Assembly (NCBI GenBank): GCA_035571835.1
Contig: DATNBU010000039.1
Span: 62,001 to 126,000 of the forward strand
Direction: 5' to 3'
Source: Candidatus Limnocylindrales bacterium
GTDB taxonomy: Bacteria; Desulfobacterota; Binatia; UBA1149; CAITLU01
DNA length: 64,000 bases
Shown one piece after another: positions 43,713 through 53,132 of the stretch (its first letter is position 1; the number at the start of each line of letters is the position of its first letter). Under the pieces are notes generated by a model. That model did no database searches and was not told where the DNA came from. It was given only the letters and a program-made list of their open reading frames with translations. The position numbers and the translations under genes were made by a program.

Positions 43713-46424
43713 TCAGTGGGCCGTGGCCCAGCTACTGCCCGAGCCAACATCCACGACGATCGGGACGCGGAGCGCCGCGGCCCCCTCCATGACGCGTACA
43801 ACCAGGCTGGAAGCTTCTTCGATCTCGCCCGCAGGGACTTCGAGTAACAACTCGTCATGAATCTGTAAAACCAGCCTCGACGCCAGACCGGCCTCTGCGA
43901 TGGCAGTGTCCAGATCCACCATGGCCTTTTTGATGATATCGGCCGCACTGCCCTGAATCGGCGTGTTGGTTGCCACACGCTCGGCGAGCTGCCGGCGGCC
44001 CCCGTGATCACTCGTGATGTCCGGCAGGTAGCGCCTTCGGCCCATCAACGTGGCGACAAAACCGTGGTCCCGGGCATGCTGGAGCATCTGGGTATAGAAA
44101 CGCTGCACTTTGGGGAATTTTTCGAAGTATCGCTTTATATATTCCTCGGCTTTCACCCGGCTGATCCCGAGCTCGCGCGACAAGCGCTGCGGGCCCATCC
44201 CGTAGATGATGCCGTAGTTCACGACCTTCGCCGCCCGCCGCATCGACGGGGAAACTTCGTCCAGCGGCACCTCGAACATATCGGCGGAGGTCGCCGTGTG
44301 GATGTCCTGGCCGGAGCGGAACGCTTCGATGAGGTTCTCGTCGGCGGACAGGTGCGCGAGCACCCTCAGCTCGATCTGATTGTAATCGGCCGAAACCAGT
44401 GCCGCCCCGGGCGCCGCCACGAACGCCGACCGGATCTTCGCCCCTTCTTCGGTGCGGATCGGAATGTTCTGGAGATTGGGGTCGCTCGACGACAGCCGGC
44501 CGGTGGCCGCGACGGTCTGGTTGAGCCGGGTATGGATGCGGCCACCGGCGTCGCAGAGCCTCGGAAGCGAGTCGACGTAGGTCGACTTGAGCTTGGCCAT
44601 GCCCCGGTACTCGAGAACCAGCGCCGGCAGCGGGTGCAGGTCGGCGAGCGCTTCGAGCGCTTCGCTGTCGGTCGAAAGGCCGGTCTTGGTTTTCTTGACG
44701 CCCTTGGACGGCAGCGCGAGCTTCGTGAACAGAAGGTCGCGAAGCTGGACAGGCGAAAGGATGTTGAATGGGCCGCCGGCCATTTCGTAAATCCGCGCGA
44801 CGAGCGCGGACATGCGGCGCTCGAGAAGGTCGGACATCTCCTTCAGGGCGGCGCTGTCGATCAGGACTCCGTGCGCCTCGAGGGCGCCGAGGACCGAAAT
44901 CAGCGGATGCTCGAGGTCGCGGTAGAGGCGCGAAAGCTCGCGCGCTTCGAGCTGTGCCTCGAGGATTTCGGCGGCGCGCCGGATAAGCTCGAACGCTTCG
45001 TCGCCGAGCATCGCATCGGTTGCCTGACAGTTGAGGAAACGCTCGCAGATGTCTTCGCGCGAATGCACCCCGGCCTCGGGATCGCAAAGATACGACGCGA
45101 CGCCGAGGTCGAGCCCGTGCGCTCCGGGAACCGCGCAGAACTCGCGGACGAGCGCTTTCAGATCGAATCCCACCAGCGAAACTTCACGCGCGGCGAGATC
45201 GGCAAAAGCTGCACGGATCTGCGCGGCATCGCGCGACGCCGTGCGATCGTTGCCGTCTGAGATCGCTACCGCGAGATCGGGAGCTCCGGGTGTGCCGGAA
45301 TCGCACGATGCGACAAGCACGCGATCGCGTCCCATGATCGCCACGCGATCGCGTCCCATGATTGCAACGCGTTCGAGGAAATCGACGTCACCTTCCTCGA
45401 CGACTACGGCCACGGTCGCTGCGACCACGCGCACGCCCGGTCCGATCGCGAGCTCCTGCTGTGCTCCGACCTGCTGCGACGCCGCAGCTGCAAGGCCCGC
45501 TGCGGACTCGATTCGACGCGGTGGCGTCGCCTCCGGCTCCTCCCCGGCCAGCGTGCGCATGCGTGCCATCAACCGTTGCATCTCGAGCTCCTCGGCAAGC
45601 TCGCCGAGCGCATCGGTCGCGAGCTTTCCGAGCCTGAGCCCCTCCGGCGTCACCTTGATCGGAACGTCGATGCAGACCTCGGCCAGCTTCCGGCAGAGGC
45701 GGGCCATGTCGGCGCCCTCCTCGATTTTCTTTCGGATCGACGCCGCGCCGCGCAGCGGCAGCTTTTCGATCTCGGCGCTTCGCGCGAGCATTTCCTCGAT
45801 GCTTCCGAAGTGCGCGATCAGTGCGGACGCGGTCTTCGGTCCGATGCCTTTGACGCCGGGAATGTTGTCCGAGCTGTCGCCCATCAGGCCGAGCACGTCG
45901 GGCACCGCTTCGGGTTCGACGCCGAACTTCTCGCGAACGAGCTCGCGATTGATGACGAGGTCGCGCACCGGATCCATCAGCAGCGTGCGGGCTGTCACGC
46001 ACTGCATGAGGTCCTTGTCGCCGGTCACCAGGATCACGTCGTAGTCGTCGGCTTCGTAGCTCTTCGCGATCGTCGCGAGGATGTCGTCGGCCTCGTAGCC
46101 GTCGCAGTCGAGCACCGGAATTTCGAGCGCGTTGATCAGGCGGCGGACGTACGGAATCTGCACGGCGAGCGCCTCGTCCGGTGCAACGCGGTTGGCCTTG
46201 TAGTCGGGGTACAGCTCGCGGCGAAAAGTTTTCTTCGCGATGTCGAAGCAGGCTCCCATCAGGGTCGGCCGGCGCTCGCGGATGAGCTTTTCGAGCATCG
46301 TCGAGACGCCGTGTACGGCGCCGGTCGGGAGCCCCTTTGACGTCGTCAGCGGCGGCAGCGCGTGGTACGCGCGAAAGATGAAGAAGCTCGTGTCGAGGAG
46401 ATAGACGGTGCCCTTGCTCGCCAC
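43713..46424 (-). CDS. polA: DNA polymerase I
   Basis: A 903-residue repair and Okazaki-fragment polymerase. The 5'-3' exonuclease domain (1-290) has LLDTSFFIFRAYHALP, DGYEADDILAT and GDSSDNIPGVKGIGPKTA. The middle domain has lost the DxE exonuclease motif I and has an 8-residue tandem duplication. The polymerase domain has motif A VSADYNQIELRVLAHLS, motif B RRAAKVVNYGIIYGMG and motif C LVLQIHDELLLE. So it should be a proofreading-deficient, Taq-like enzyme. Confidence 0.97.
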   Translation of the reverse strand: MASKGTVYLLDTSFFIFRAYHALPPLTTSKGLPTGAVHGVSTMLEKLIRERRPTLMGACFDIAKKTFRRELYPDYKANRVAPDEALAVQIPYVRRLINALEIPVLDCDGYEADDILATIAKSYEADDYDVILVTGDKDLMQCVTARTLLMDPVRDLVINRELVREKFGVEPEAVPDVLGLMGDSSDNIPGVKGIGPKTASALIAHFGSIEEMLARSAEIEKLPLRGAASIRKKIEEGADMARLCRKLAEVCIDVPIKVTPEGLRLGKLATDALGELAEELEMQRLMARMRTLAGEEPEATPPRRIESAAGLAAAASQQVGAQQELAIGPGVRVVAATVAVVVEEGDVDFLERVAIMGRDRVAIMGRDRVLVASCDSGTPGAPDLAVAISDGNDRTASRDAAQIRAAFADLAAREVSLVGFDLKALVREFCAVPGAHGLDLGVASYLCDPEAGVHSREDICERFLNCQATDAMLGDEAFELIRRAAEILEAQLEARELSRLYRDLEHPLISVLGALEAHGVLIDSAALKEMSDLLERRMSALVARIYEMAGGPFNILSPVQLRDLLFTKLALPSKGVKKTKTGLSTDSEALEALADLHPLPALVLEYRGMAKLKSTYVDSLPRLCDAGGRIHTRLNQTVAATGRLSSSDPNLQNIPIRTEEGAKIRSAFVAAPGAALVSADYNQIELRVLAHLSADENLIEAFRSGQDIHTATSADMFEVPLDEVSPSMRRAAKVVNYGIIYGMGPQRLSRELGISRVKAEEYIKRYFEKFPKVQRFYTQMLQHARDHGFVATLMGRRRYLPDITSDHGGRRQLAERVATNTPIQGSAADIIKKAMVDLDTAIAEAGLASRLVLQIHDELLLEVPAGEIEEASSLVVRVMEGAAALRVPIVVDVGSGSSWATAH
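45319..45366. repeat. 24-bp in-frame tandem duplication in polA
   Basis: A 24-base unit occurs twice in a row (two mismatches), encoding VAIMGRDR twice inside the degenerate 3'-5' exonuclease domain. A third partial copy follows. Confidence 0.85.
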
Positions 46425-46505
46425 GCGGCACGTGTCGGACAGGCACCTCCAAGATGCAAGTCCGCGGGTGGACGCTCGATCGCCCGCGAGCCGGGACCCG
46501 GGGCC

Positions 46506-47087
46506 TCAGGCGGCCGCAATGTAGAGAGTCTGGCGCGGAGCGGCGAAGACTCGTTTTACCATCGGCTCGAAGAACTCGAGCGGCAGCGTCTCGCCTTTCG
46601 GATCGAACGCCGGGCCATCGTAGCGCTCGCAGAACAGCGCGGTGCGTTCGAACCATTCGTGGCCGCGAAACTGCTCGCGCTGGTTACGGTCCATCCCGAG
46701 GTGATGGAAGAAGTAGTAGCCCTGGAAAATGCCGTGCTTCGCGACCATCCAGTGGTTGGCGTCGCTGACGAACGGCTTGAGCACGGCGGCTGCAATGTCG
46801 GCATGGTTGAAGGAGCCGAGTGTGTCGCCGATGTCATGCAGCAGCGCGCAGACCACGTACTCTTCGTCCTCGCCGGCACGGTGCGCGCGCGTGGCCGTCT
46901 GCAGTGAATGCGCCAGACGGTCGATCGCGAACCCGCCGTAATCTCCGTCGAGCAGCCGAAGATGGCTGAGCACGCGGTTCGGCAGGCCCTGGGCGAACTC
47001 GACGAAGCCGGAGCCGATGATAGCCCAATCCTCGGCGGTGCTCTGTTCCATCGTCGTGAAGCTGGCGCGCGCGGCGTTCTCGTCCAT
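46506..47087 (-). CDS. PhnZ/MIOX-like HD-domain protein
   Basis: A 193-residue protein. The ATG at 47087 is preceded by AGGAGG. It has IDRLAHSLQTATRAHRAG, VVCALLHDIGDTLG, FNHADIAAAVLKPFV and MVAKHGIFQGYYFFHHLG. Spacing of His and Asp residues resembles the mixed-valent di-iron HD oxygenases PhnZ and myo-inositol oxygenase. Oxygenase activity is inferred; a simple phosphohydrolase is the alternative. It stands alone between polA and HigBA. Confidence 0.8.
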   Translation of the reverse strand: MDENAARASFTTMEQSTAEDWAIIGSGFVEFAQGLPNRVLSHLRLLDGDYGGFAIDRLAHSLQTATRAHRAGEDEEYVVCALLHDIGDTLGSFNHADIAAAVLKPFVSDANHWMVAKHGIFQGYYFFHHLGMDRNQREQFRGHEWFERTALFCERYDGPAFDPKGETLPLEFFEPMVKRVFAAPRQTLYIAAA

Positions 47088-47158
47088 GGTCAATCCTCCT
47101 CCACTCATCGCTCAGCCGGATTCGACAGCATCTTCGGAATTACCGCAAGGCGGCCACG

Positions 47159-47482
47159 TCAGCGGTGCGGCCCGGCCGATTTCCCCGCCATTGCTGCAGG
47201 CATCCTGATTCTCTGCACATTGATGTGATGAGCATTTTTTGACGCGTGGGCCAGGTCGTACTGCATCTGCATGGAGAGCCAGACTTCCGCTCCCCCACCA
47301 AAAGCCTTGGCCAGCCGAATCGCCATCTCAGGCGAAATCCCTGCTTTCTCATTCACAAGATTGTTCAGGGCCTGCCGCGTCACTCCGAGCCTGCGGGCCG
47401 CCTCGGTAACCGTGAGATTCAGCGGCTCCAGGCATTCCTGCCGGACGACTCTTCCAGGGTGGGGGGGATTTTTCATCGGCAT
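47159..47482 (-). CDS. higA: HigA-family antitoxin
   Basis: A 107-residue XRE-type antitoxin. NPPHPGRVVRQECLEPLNLT and the helix-turn-helix VTEAARRLGVTRQALNNLVN are the HigA/VapI signature, followed by ISPEMAIRLAKAFGGGAEVWL and QMQYDLAHA. ATGs at 47482 and 47476 are both possible starts. It follows higB by 22 bases, the usual HigBA order. Confidence 0.93.
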   Translation of the reverse strand: MPMKNPPHPGRVVRQECLEPLNLTVTEAARRLGVTRQALNNLVNEKAGISPEMAIRLAKAFGGGAEVWLSMQMQYDLAHASKNAHHINVQRIRMPAAMAGKSAGPHR

Positions 47483-47504
47483 CTTTCTACCTACCGAAAG
47501 TCGA

Positions 47505-47783
47505 TCAGTGGTAGTCCACCAGATCGACATCATGAGCGTCACCATCGCGAAATCGGAAAATGATTCGCCAGTTTGCGCGCACCGTAACTGACCAGAACTC
47601 ACCGAGGCTTCCCGTCAGCCGATGAAGACGAAACCCGGGCAGACTCAAGTCGCGAAGCTCACGAGCACTGTCGAGTCGAGCGAGGACGTTTTCGATTTTC
47701 TCCAGATGTTCGGTGTTGATCCCTCGGGACTCGCCGCGTTCGTAGAGTCGCCTGAGCCCTTTATGTCGGAAGCTCACTATCAT
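47505..47783 (-). CDS. higB: HigB-family toxin (RelE-like mRNA interferase)
   Basis: A 92-residue toxin that cuts mRNA on the ribosome. The family core is visible: IVSFRHKGLRRLYERG, LEKIENVLARLDSARELRDL, LPGFRLHRLTGSLGEFWSV and NWRIIFRF with the final DVDLVDYH. Both HigB and HigA are full length, so the module appears intact. It is divergent from the HIT-family gene. Confidence 0.94.
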   Translation of the reverse strand: MIVSFRHKGLRRLYERGESRGINTEHLEKIENVLARLDSARELRDLSLPGFRLHRLTGSLGEFWSVTVRANWRIIFRFRDGDAHDVDLVDYH

Positions 47784-47874
47784 GGCTCAACGGGCCCTGA
47801 CAAGCATGGCTTGTCAATGCCACGGGCGTCATGAGTCGTGGTGTCAGACCTGCGATGAAGATAGGAAGGCCAGC

Positions 47875-48306
47875 GTGACTTCCGCCCCGGAGTGGTTCGC
47901 CACCAAGTTCAAGCTTGCCGAGCTTACGGTCCGCCGCTTCGCGTTCTGGACCTGGTCGGTGCGGCCCACGCAGTGCACGCCCGGCGCATCGGTCCTGTCG
48001 CTGAACCGGCCGTGCCCGGCATGGGGTGAGGTCACGGCCGAAGAGAATGCCGAGCTCGCGATTGTCGTTGCGGAAATGGAAGGCCGGCTCAAAGCCGTCT
48101 GCGACTACGACAAGATCAACTACCTGATGCTGATGATGGTGGACCCGCAGGTCCACTTCCACGTGATCCCCCGCTATGCGAAGCCGAAGGGACTGTTCGG
48201 GGTCGAATGGATTGACCGCGCGTGGCCGAAGCCGCCCGACCTGTCCGCCGGCACGTCGGATCTCGCCGTCGCCGAGGCCGTTCGACTGGCGCTGACCACG
48301 GCGTGA
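47875..48306 (+). CDS. HIT-family hydrolase
   Basis: A 143-residue HIT-domain protein. The GTG at 47875 is preceded by AGGAAGG. The histidine triad region is DPQVHFHVIPRY, in which the central His and its neighbours match Ap4A-hydrolase-like HIT proteins. The earlier part has LAELTVRRFAFWTWSVRPTQ and CPAWGEVTAEENAELAIVV. Likely a nucleotide hydrolase or transferase acting in the cytoplasm; substrate unknown. Confidence 0.85.
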   Translation: MTSAPEWFATKFKLAELTVRRFAFWTWSVRPTQCTPGASVLSLNRPCPAWGEVTAEENAELAIVVAEMEGRLKAVCDYDKINYLMLMMVDPQVHFHVIPRYAKPKGLFGVEWIDRAWPKPPDLSAGTSDLAVAEAVRLALTTA

Positions 48307-48381
48307 CTCGCATCCCGCCCGGACCCGCCCGCATCTTCGGATCTCGCGAAAAAAACGTTCCCGCCTGCGAATAAACCCACT

Positions 48382-48410
48382 TTGACACCCGTCATGGGGC
48401 TCAATACAAA
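48382..48410 (+). promoter_or_regulatory. Sigma-70-type promoter of Gld-type ABC operon
   Basis: TTGACA at 48382-48387 and TACAAA at 48405-48410 are 17 bases apart in the gap before the ABC ATPase gene. The leader would be about 95 bases. Confidence 0.7.
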
Positions 48411-48512
48411 TCGCTCGATTCGGTTCCCGAAAAGCTCACGCATGGCACTCCCCGCTGTGTTCTCTCCTTCCGTCTTCCAATCCGCCGCGACACCGCAGCC
48501 GGCCGGGCACGC

Positions 48513-49271
48513 ATGATTGAAGTCAAACATCTGACCAAGACCTACGGGTCGATCACCGCCGTCGACGACGTCTCGTTCCAGGTCGCCACCGGGCAGGCCG
48601 CCGGCTTCCTCGGACCGAACGGCGCCGGCAAGACGACCACGATGCGCATCCTGACCGGCTTCATGCCGGCGACGTCTGGAACCGTAACCGTCGAAGGATT
48701 CGACGTGTTCAAGGATTCCTTCGAGGTCCGCAAGAGGATCGGCTACCTGCCCGAAACTCCCCCGCTCTACCTCGAGATGACCGTGCGCAGCTACCTGCGG
48801 CATGTCGGCAAGCTCAAGGCCATCGCCGGCTCGCAGATCAAGGCTGCGGCCGATCGCGTGATCGAGGAGTGCGGCCTCGAGAGCGTGGCCGGACGGCTCT
48901 GCGGCCACCTGTCGAAAGGCTACCGCCAAAGGGTTGGCCTTGCGCAGGCGCTGATCCACCAGCCCGCCGTGCTGATCCTCGACGAGCCGACGGTCGGCCT
49001 CGATCCGGCCCAGATCATCGAGATCCGCGCGCTGATCCGCGGTCTCACTGCCGAGCGGACGGTGATCCTGTCGACCCACATCCTGCCCGAGGTCCAGCAG
49101 ATCTGTCAGAAGGTCGTGCTGATCAACGGCGGACGCATCGCGCTCGAAATGGACATGGCCGACCTCGGGCGCGAGCGAAGCCTGGAAGAAGTCTACCTGC
49201 GGCACGTCACCGGCGACGCACAGTACGGCGCCACCGCTGCGGCCGCTGCGGAAGGAGGCGCCCATGCGTAA
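48513..49271 (+). CDS. ABC transporter ATP-binding protein (GldA-like)
   Basis: A 252-residue ATPase: Walker A FLGPNGAGKTTTMR, Q-loop in IGYLPETPPLY, signature LSKGYRQRVGLAQAL, Walker B VLILDEPTVGLDP and switch STHIL. It is closest in pattern to the ATPase of the GldA-GldF-GldG transporters. It overlaps the permease gene by eight bases. The four genes form one operon. Confidence 0.93.
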   Translation: MIEVKHLTKTYGSITAVDDVSFQVATGQAAGFLGPNGAGKTTTMRILTGFMPATSGTVTVEGFDVFKDSFEVRKRIGYLPETPPLYLEMTVRSYLRHVGKLKAIAGSQIKAAADRVIEECGLESVAGRLCGHLSKGYRQRVGLAQALIHQPAVLILDEPTVGLDPAQIIEIRALIRGLTAERTVILSTHILPEVQQICQKVVLINGGRIALEMDMADLGRERSLEEVYLRHVTGDAQYGATAAAAAEGGAHA

Positions 49272-50034
49272 CGTCCTTGCGATCGCGTGGCGCGACATCC
49301 GCGCCGTGTTCGTCTCCCCGATCGCCTACGTGGTGCTGACCGGATTCACGCTGCTTTCGGGGTGGTTCTTCTTCAACATGCTCGGACAGTTCATCCGCCT
49401 GGCCAACCAGTACGCAATGCTCCAGGGCATGGACACGACCTGGCTCAACCTGAACGACGCCGTCATCGCCCCGCTCTTCCACAATCTGCTTTTCGTCCTG
49501 CTGATCGTGATTCCGATGATCACGATGCGAAGCTTCTCCGAGGAGAAGAACCAGTCGACGTTCGAGCTGCTGTTCACGTCTCCGGTGCGCATCAGCGAGA
49601 TGGTGATCGGCAAGTTCCTGGCCGGGGCGGCGCTCGTCACGCTGATGGTGTTCCTGTCGTTCCTGTTCCCCGCACTGCTGTTCGTCTACGGCAATCCGGA
49701 ACCGGGCATGATGCTGGCCGGGGCGCTCGCGCTGTACCTGACGGCGCTGTCGTTCGTGGCCGTCGGCAACTTCACGTCGGCGCTGACGTCGAACCAGATC
49801 ATCGCCACCATCAGCGCGCTGGTGATCCTGCTGCTGCTGTTCGTGATCAACTGGCCGGCCGAAGGTGCCGGCGAGAAAGTTGCCGGAGTGCTCGGGTACC
49901 TGTCGGTCTCGAATCACTTCAACAAGATGGCCAAGGGCGTCATCGAAACGACCGACCTCATCTACTTTGCGAGCGTCACCGCCGTCTTCCTGTTCCTGAC
50001 CCACCGCGCGGTGGAATCGAGTCGTTGGAAATAA
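49264..50034 (+). CDS. ABC-2-type permease (GldF-like)
   Basis: A 256-residue inner-membrane protein with six hydrophobic segments. FVSPIAYVVLTGFTLLSGWFF and TMRSFSEEKNQSTFELLFTSPV are the marks of GldF/NosY-type permeases. It pairs with the ATPase gene before it and is followed two bases later by the GldG-like gene. Confidence 0.92.
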   Translation: MRNVLAIAWRDIRAVFVSPIAYVVLTGFTLLSGWFFFNMLGQFIRLANQYAMLQGMDTTWLNLNDAVIAPLFHNLLFVLLIVIPMITMRSFSEEKNQSTFELLFTSPVRISEMVIGKFLAGAALVTLMVFLSFLFPALLFVYGNPEPGMMLAGALALYLTALSFVAVGNFTSALTSNQIIATISALVILLLLFVINWPAEGAGEKVAGVLGYLSVSNHFNKMAKGVIETTDLIYFASVTAVFLFLTHRAVESSRWK

Positions 50035-50036
50035 CC

Positions 50037-51599
50037 ATGGGCAAGCGTGCACCCATCCTCGGAATCGCCGGCCTGATCTTTCTTCTGTTCGGTCTGGCCG
50101 AGCACGTGATGACCATGAACCCGATGATCGGGTTCTGGGATTTCGGCTGGTTCTCGCTCGTCCACATTGCAGCCGGCCTCGTCTGCATCGTCTGGTTCTT
50201 CGCGTCGGGCTCGGGCTCGCTCGTTGAGTTCCTGCAGCGCCGCTCGACGCGTTACGGCACCAACGCGATCGTCTATTCGGCCGTGTTCGTGGCCGTCGTC
50301 GTGATGCTCAATTACCTCGGCGCGCGCTACAACCACCGCTTCGACATGTCGCTGTCGGGCGTCAACAGCCTGACCGATGCATCCAAGCAGGTCATCGACA
50401 AGCTCGACGGCGACGTCGAGATCCTCGCGTTCGTCGGCCCGCAGGAAAAGAACTTCGTCGAAGAGGTCTCGGGCATCTACAGCTACTACAGCAACAAGCT
50501 GAAGTGGAAGATCATCGACCCGCAGGTCAATCCCGAAATCGCCCAGCGCGAGCTCATCCAGGCGATCCCCACGATCAAGATCAAGAAAGGCGACCGCTCG
50601 ACCACCGTCGACAAGATCGACGAGGAGTCGATCACCAACGGCATCCACAAGGTCGTCACCAGCGCGCAGAAGAAGATCTATTTCCTGACCGGCCACGGCG
50701 AGCCGTCGCCGGAGCAGAAAGAACAGCCGAACGGGATGGGTCTGTTCGCCGACACGCTGCGCAACCAGAACTACGAGGTTGCGACCGTATTCGCCGGTGA
50801 TGCGCCGATCCCTGACGACGCCGCCGTGCTCGTGGTCGCAACCGGCGACCGCAGCCACTTCCCCGCCGAGCTCGACAAGATCCGCGACTACATGAAGAAA
50901 GGCGGAAACGTCCTCGTGCTGCTCGAGCCGCGCCAGGACAGCGAGCTCGTGCAGTTCGTGCGCGATCTCGGAGCGCGCGTCGGCGACGACGTGATCCTCG
51001 ACCAGCAGGTACGCCTGTTCGAAGGGCCGACGATCGGCACCGATGCGATCGTCGCACAGTACGGCGACCATCCGTCGGTCAAACCCCTCAGCGAGCGCAG
51101 CATTCTGTCGCTCGCGCGTTCGGTCTCGCCGCCGGTCGAAGCGCCGGGCGGCCCGGTGCAGTTCAAACCGCTCGGCTTCACTTCTCCGACGAGCTGGGCG
51201 GAGACCGACGTCGATCGCGTATTCAACCAGGGCGAAGCCGAGCTCGCCGACAACGACATCAAGGGGCCGGTCCCCATCGGCGCGGCCGGCGAAGGCTCGG
51301 GCTCCGTGCTCGGCGGCGACGCCGCCAAGCATTTCCGCCTCGCGATCTTCGGCGACACGAGCTTCCTGACCAACCAGTACCTGCGGCAGCTCTACAATGA
51401 CGCGCTCGGCCAGAGCGTGGTCGGCTGGCTCGCGGGAGAAGAAGAGCTGATCTCGATCGCACCACGCGTCGTGCGCGCGTCGCGCGCGATGCTCGGCGAG
51501 ACCGAGATGCGCACCGTCTTCTATCTGTCGGTGCTGATCCTGCCCGAGCTGATCCTGCTTATCGGCATCGCCGTCTGGTGGAGGCGCTCCTCGCTGTGA
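50037..51599 (+). CDS. GldG-like auxiliary ABC component
   Basis: A 520-residue protein with three N-terminal membrane helices (about 6-22, 38-56, 76-95) and one at the C-terminus (about 497-515). Between lies a large outer domain with LSGVNSLTDASKQVIDKLDG and IYFLTGHGEPSP, then AVLVVATGDRSHFPAELDKIRDYMKKGGNVLVLLEP. This is the GldG/DUF7088-type IntraFlagellar-like fold. In Bacteroidetes GldG is needed for gliding; in Proteobacteria the role of such operons is not known. Confidence 0.9.
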   Translation: MGKRAPILGIAGLIFLLFGLAEHVMTMNPMIGFWDFGWFSLVHIAAGLVCIVWFFASGSGSLVEFLQRRSTRYGTNAIVYSAVFVAVVVMLNYLGARYNHRFDMSLSGVNSLTDASKQVIDKLDGDVEILAFVGPQEKNFVEEVSGIYSYYSNKLKWKIIDPQVNPEIAQRELIQAIPTIKIKKGDRSTTVDKIDEESITNGIHKVVTSAQKKIYFLTGHGEPSPEQKEQPNGMGLFADTLRNQNYEVATVFAGDAPIPDDAAVLVVATGDRSHFPAELDKIRDYMKKGGNVLVLLEPRQDSELVQFVRDLGARVGDDVILDQQVRLFEGPTIGTDAIVAQYGDHPSVKPLSERSILSLARSVSPPVEAPGGPVQFKPLGFTSPTSWAETDVDRVFNQGEAELADNDIKGPVPIGAAGEGSGSVLGGDAAKHFRLAIFGDTSFLTNQYLRQLYNDALGQSVVGWLAGEEELISIAPRVVRASRAMLGETEMRTVFYLSVLILPELILLIGIAVWWRRSSL

Positions 51600-53077
51600 G
51601 CTTCGTCCGCACGATCATCCTCGTCGTGATCGCCGCCGCGCTCGGCGCTTGGCTGTTCTTCGTCGAAGGACCGAAGGCGCTGCTCGAGGCAAAGAAGGAC
51701 TATCTGATCGACGTCGATCCCGCCGACGTCGAGAAGATCCATCTCGTCTATACCGATCAGCCCGAGATCGAGATCGTCAAGGAAGCGGGCAACTGGAAGC
51801 TGACCAAACCGGTCGCGTATCCGGCAGAAAAGTCCGTCGTCGAAAACTTCCTGAACACGGTCAAGGACGCGAAGATCGAGCGGCGCCTGGAAAAGAACGA
51901 AGCCGGCGCGCTGTCGAGCTACGGCCTCGAAGGGCCGAACGGCTCGCAGGCGCGCATCGAGCTCACACTCGAAGGCGGCAAGCCGCTTCCCGCCGTGCTT
52001 CTCGGCATTGCGACGCCCGTCGGTTACCAGGCGTTCGCCCGCCGCGACGGCAGCGACGAAGTGCTGGTGATCCCGCTGCTGCTGCAGTCGAGCGCGAAGA
52101 AGACTCCGTCCGAGCTGCGCGCCAAGGCCATGTTCCCCGGCGTCGACAGCACCGGCATAAAGACCGTCACGATCGAAAAGCCCGGCGAGAAAATCGAGGT
52201 CGAGCGAAAGAGCGAGTTCGCCTGGGAGATGAAGTCACCGGTCAATGACACCGCCGACCAGGAATCGATGCGGTCGATGCTGGACTCGCTCGCGACCATC
52301 GACGCGGTCGGCTTTTACGACGGCGCCGAAGTGGACCGCAAGGCGTTCGGCCTCGACGAAGGCGCCACCCATTTCCGTGCGCAGCGCGAAGACGGCAGCC
52401 AGATCGCATTCACGATCGGCAAGGCCGCGACCGACCAGCCCGCAGGCAACTATTTCGAGCGCGAGAGCGATCACCAGGTCGTCAAGGCGCCGGACTGGGT
52501 TGCACAGAAGTTCATGCCGGGCGCGGCCGAGCTTCGCGACAAGCGCTTCCTTTCGTGCAAGCTCGACGAAGTACGAAGCCTCCGGTTTTCGATGGCCGGC
52601 GATACGTTCACGCTCGCGCGCGAGGCGCCGGGCAAACCGTGGACGATCGACCCGCCTGCAGCCGGTGAGGTGCTGAACCAGCGCATCGTCGACAACGCAC
52701 TGAACGGTCTCGCAGCGGCGCGCGCCGACGAAGTCGTCGCCGACGCGCCGCCCGGAGCGAATCTTCACCAGTTCGGACTCGACGCTCCGGTCGCACGGCT
52801 CGAAGTCGGCGGTGCGAACGGATCGTGCGGAGCGCTCTCGGCCTCGCCCGGGCCTGCCAACGCCGAACAACCCGAGCCCGGCACGCAGCCGGGCGGACCG
52901 AAGTACTATGTGAAGAGCGACAGCCGCACGGCGGTCCTTCGCGCGACACAGCACGAGTACTCGCGCATCGCGACCAGACGCGCGGAGTTCGTCGAGTCGG
53001 CCAAGGCGCCCGACGCCGCGAAAGGAGCGGCCGCGGGCGACAAGCCTGCGGCGCCGTCCAACCCCGACGACGAATAA
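51596..53077 (+). CDS. DUF4340-domain protein of Gld-type operon
   Basis: A 493-residue protein with one N-terminal membrane helix and a large outer part. The GTG at 51596 overlaps the GldG-like stop (GTGA), with GGAGG upstream. Repeated segments of about 75 residues (VEKIHLVYTDQPEIEIVKEAG, IKTVTIEKPGEKIEVERKSE, VRSLRFSMAGDTFTLAREA) each read as strand pairs and mark DUF4340. The end is Ala/Pro/Asp-rich. It regularly accompanies GldG-like proteins and is probably a periplasmic partner. Confidence 0.9.
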   Translation: MSFVRTIILVVIAAALGAWLFFVEGPKALLEAKKDYLIDVDPADVEKIHLVYTDQPEIEIVKEAGNWKLTKPVAYPAEKSVVENFLNTVKDAKIERRLEKNEAGALSSYGLEGPNGSQARIELTLEGGKPLPAVLLGIATPVGYQAFARRDGSDEVLVIPLLLQSSAKKTPSELRAKAMFPGVDSTGIKTVTIEKPGEKIEVERKSEFAWEMKSPVNDTADQESMRSMLDSLATIDAVGFYDGAEVDRKAFGLDEGATHFRAQREDGSQIAFTIGKAATDQPAGNYFERESDHQVVKAPDWVAQKFMPGAAELRDKRFLSCKLDEVRSLRFSMAGDTFTLAREAPGKPWTIDPPAAGEVLNQRIVDNALNGLAAARADEVVADAPPGANLHQFGLDAPVARLEVGGANGSCGALSASPGPANAEQPEPGTQPGGPKYYVKSDSRTAVLRATQHEYSRIATRRAEFVESAKAPDAAKGAAAGDKPAAPSNPDDE

Positions 53078-53132
53078 GGACAACTCCGCGGCGAAGACTT
53101 GGACCGCTGGGCCTGCGTGCTAGCGTCGCCGC

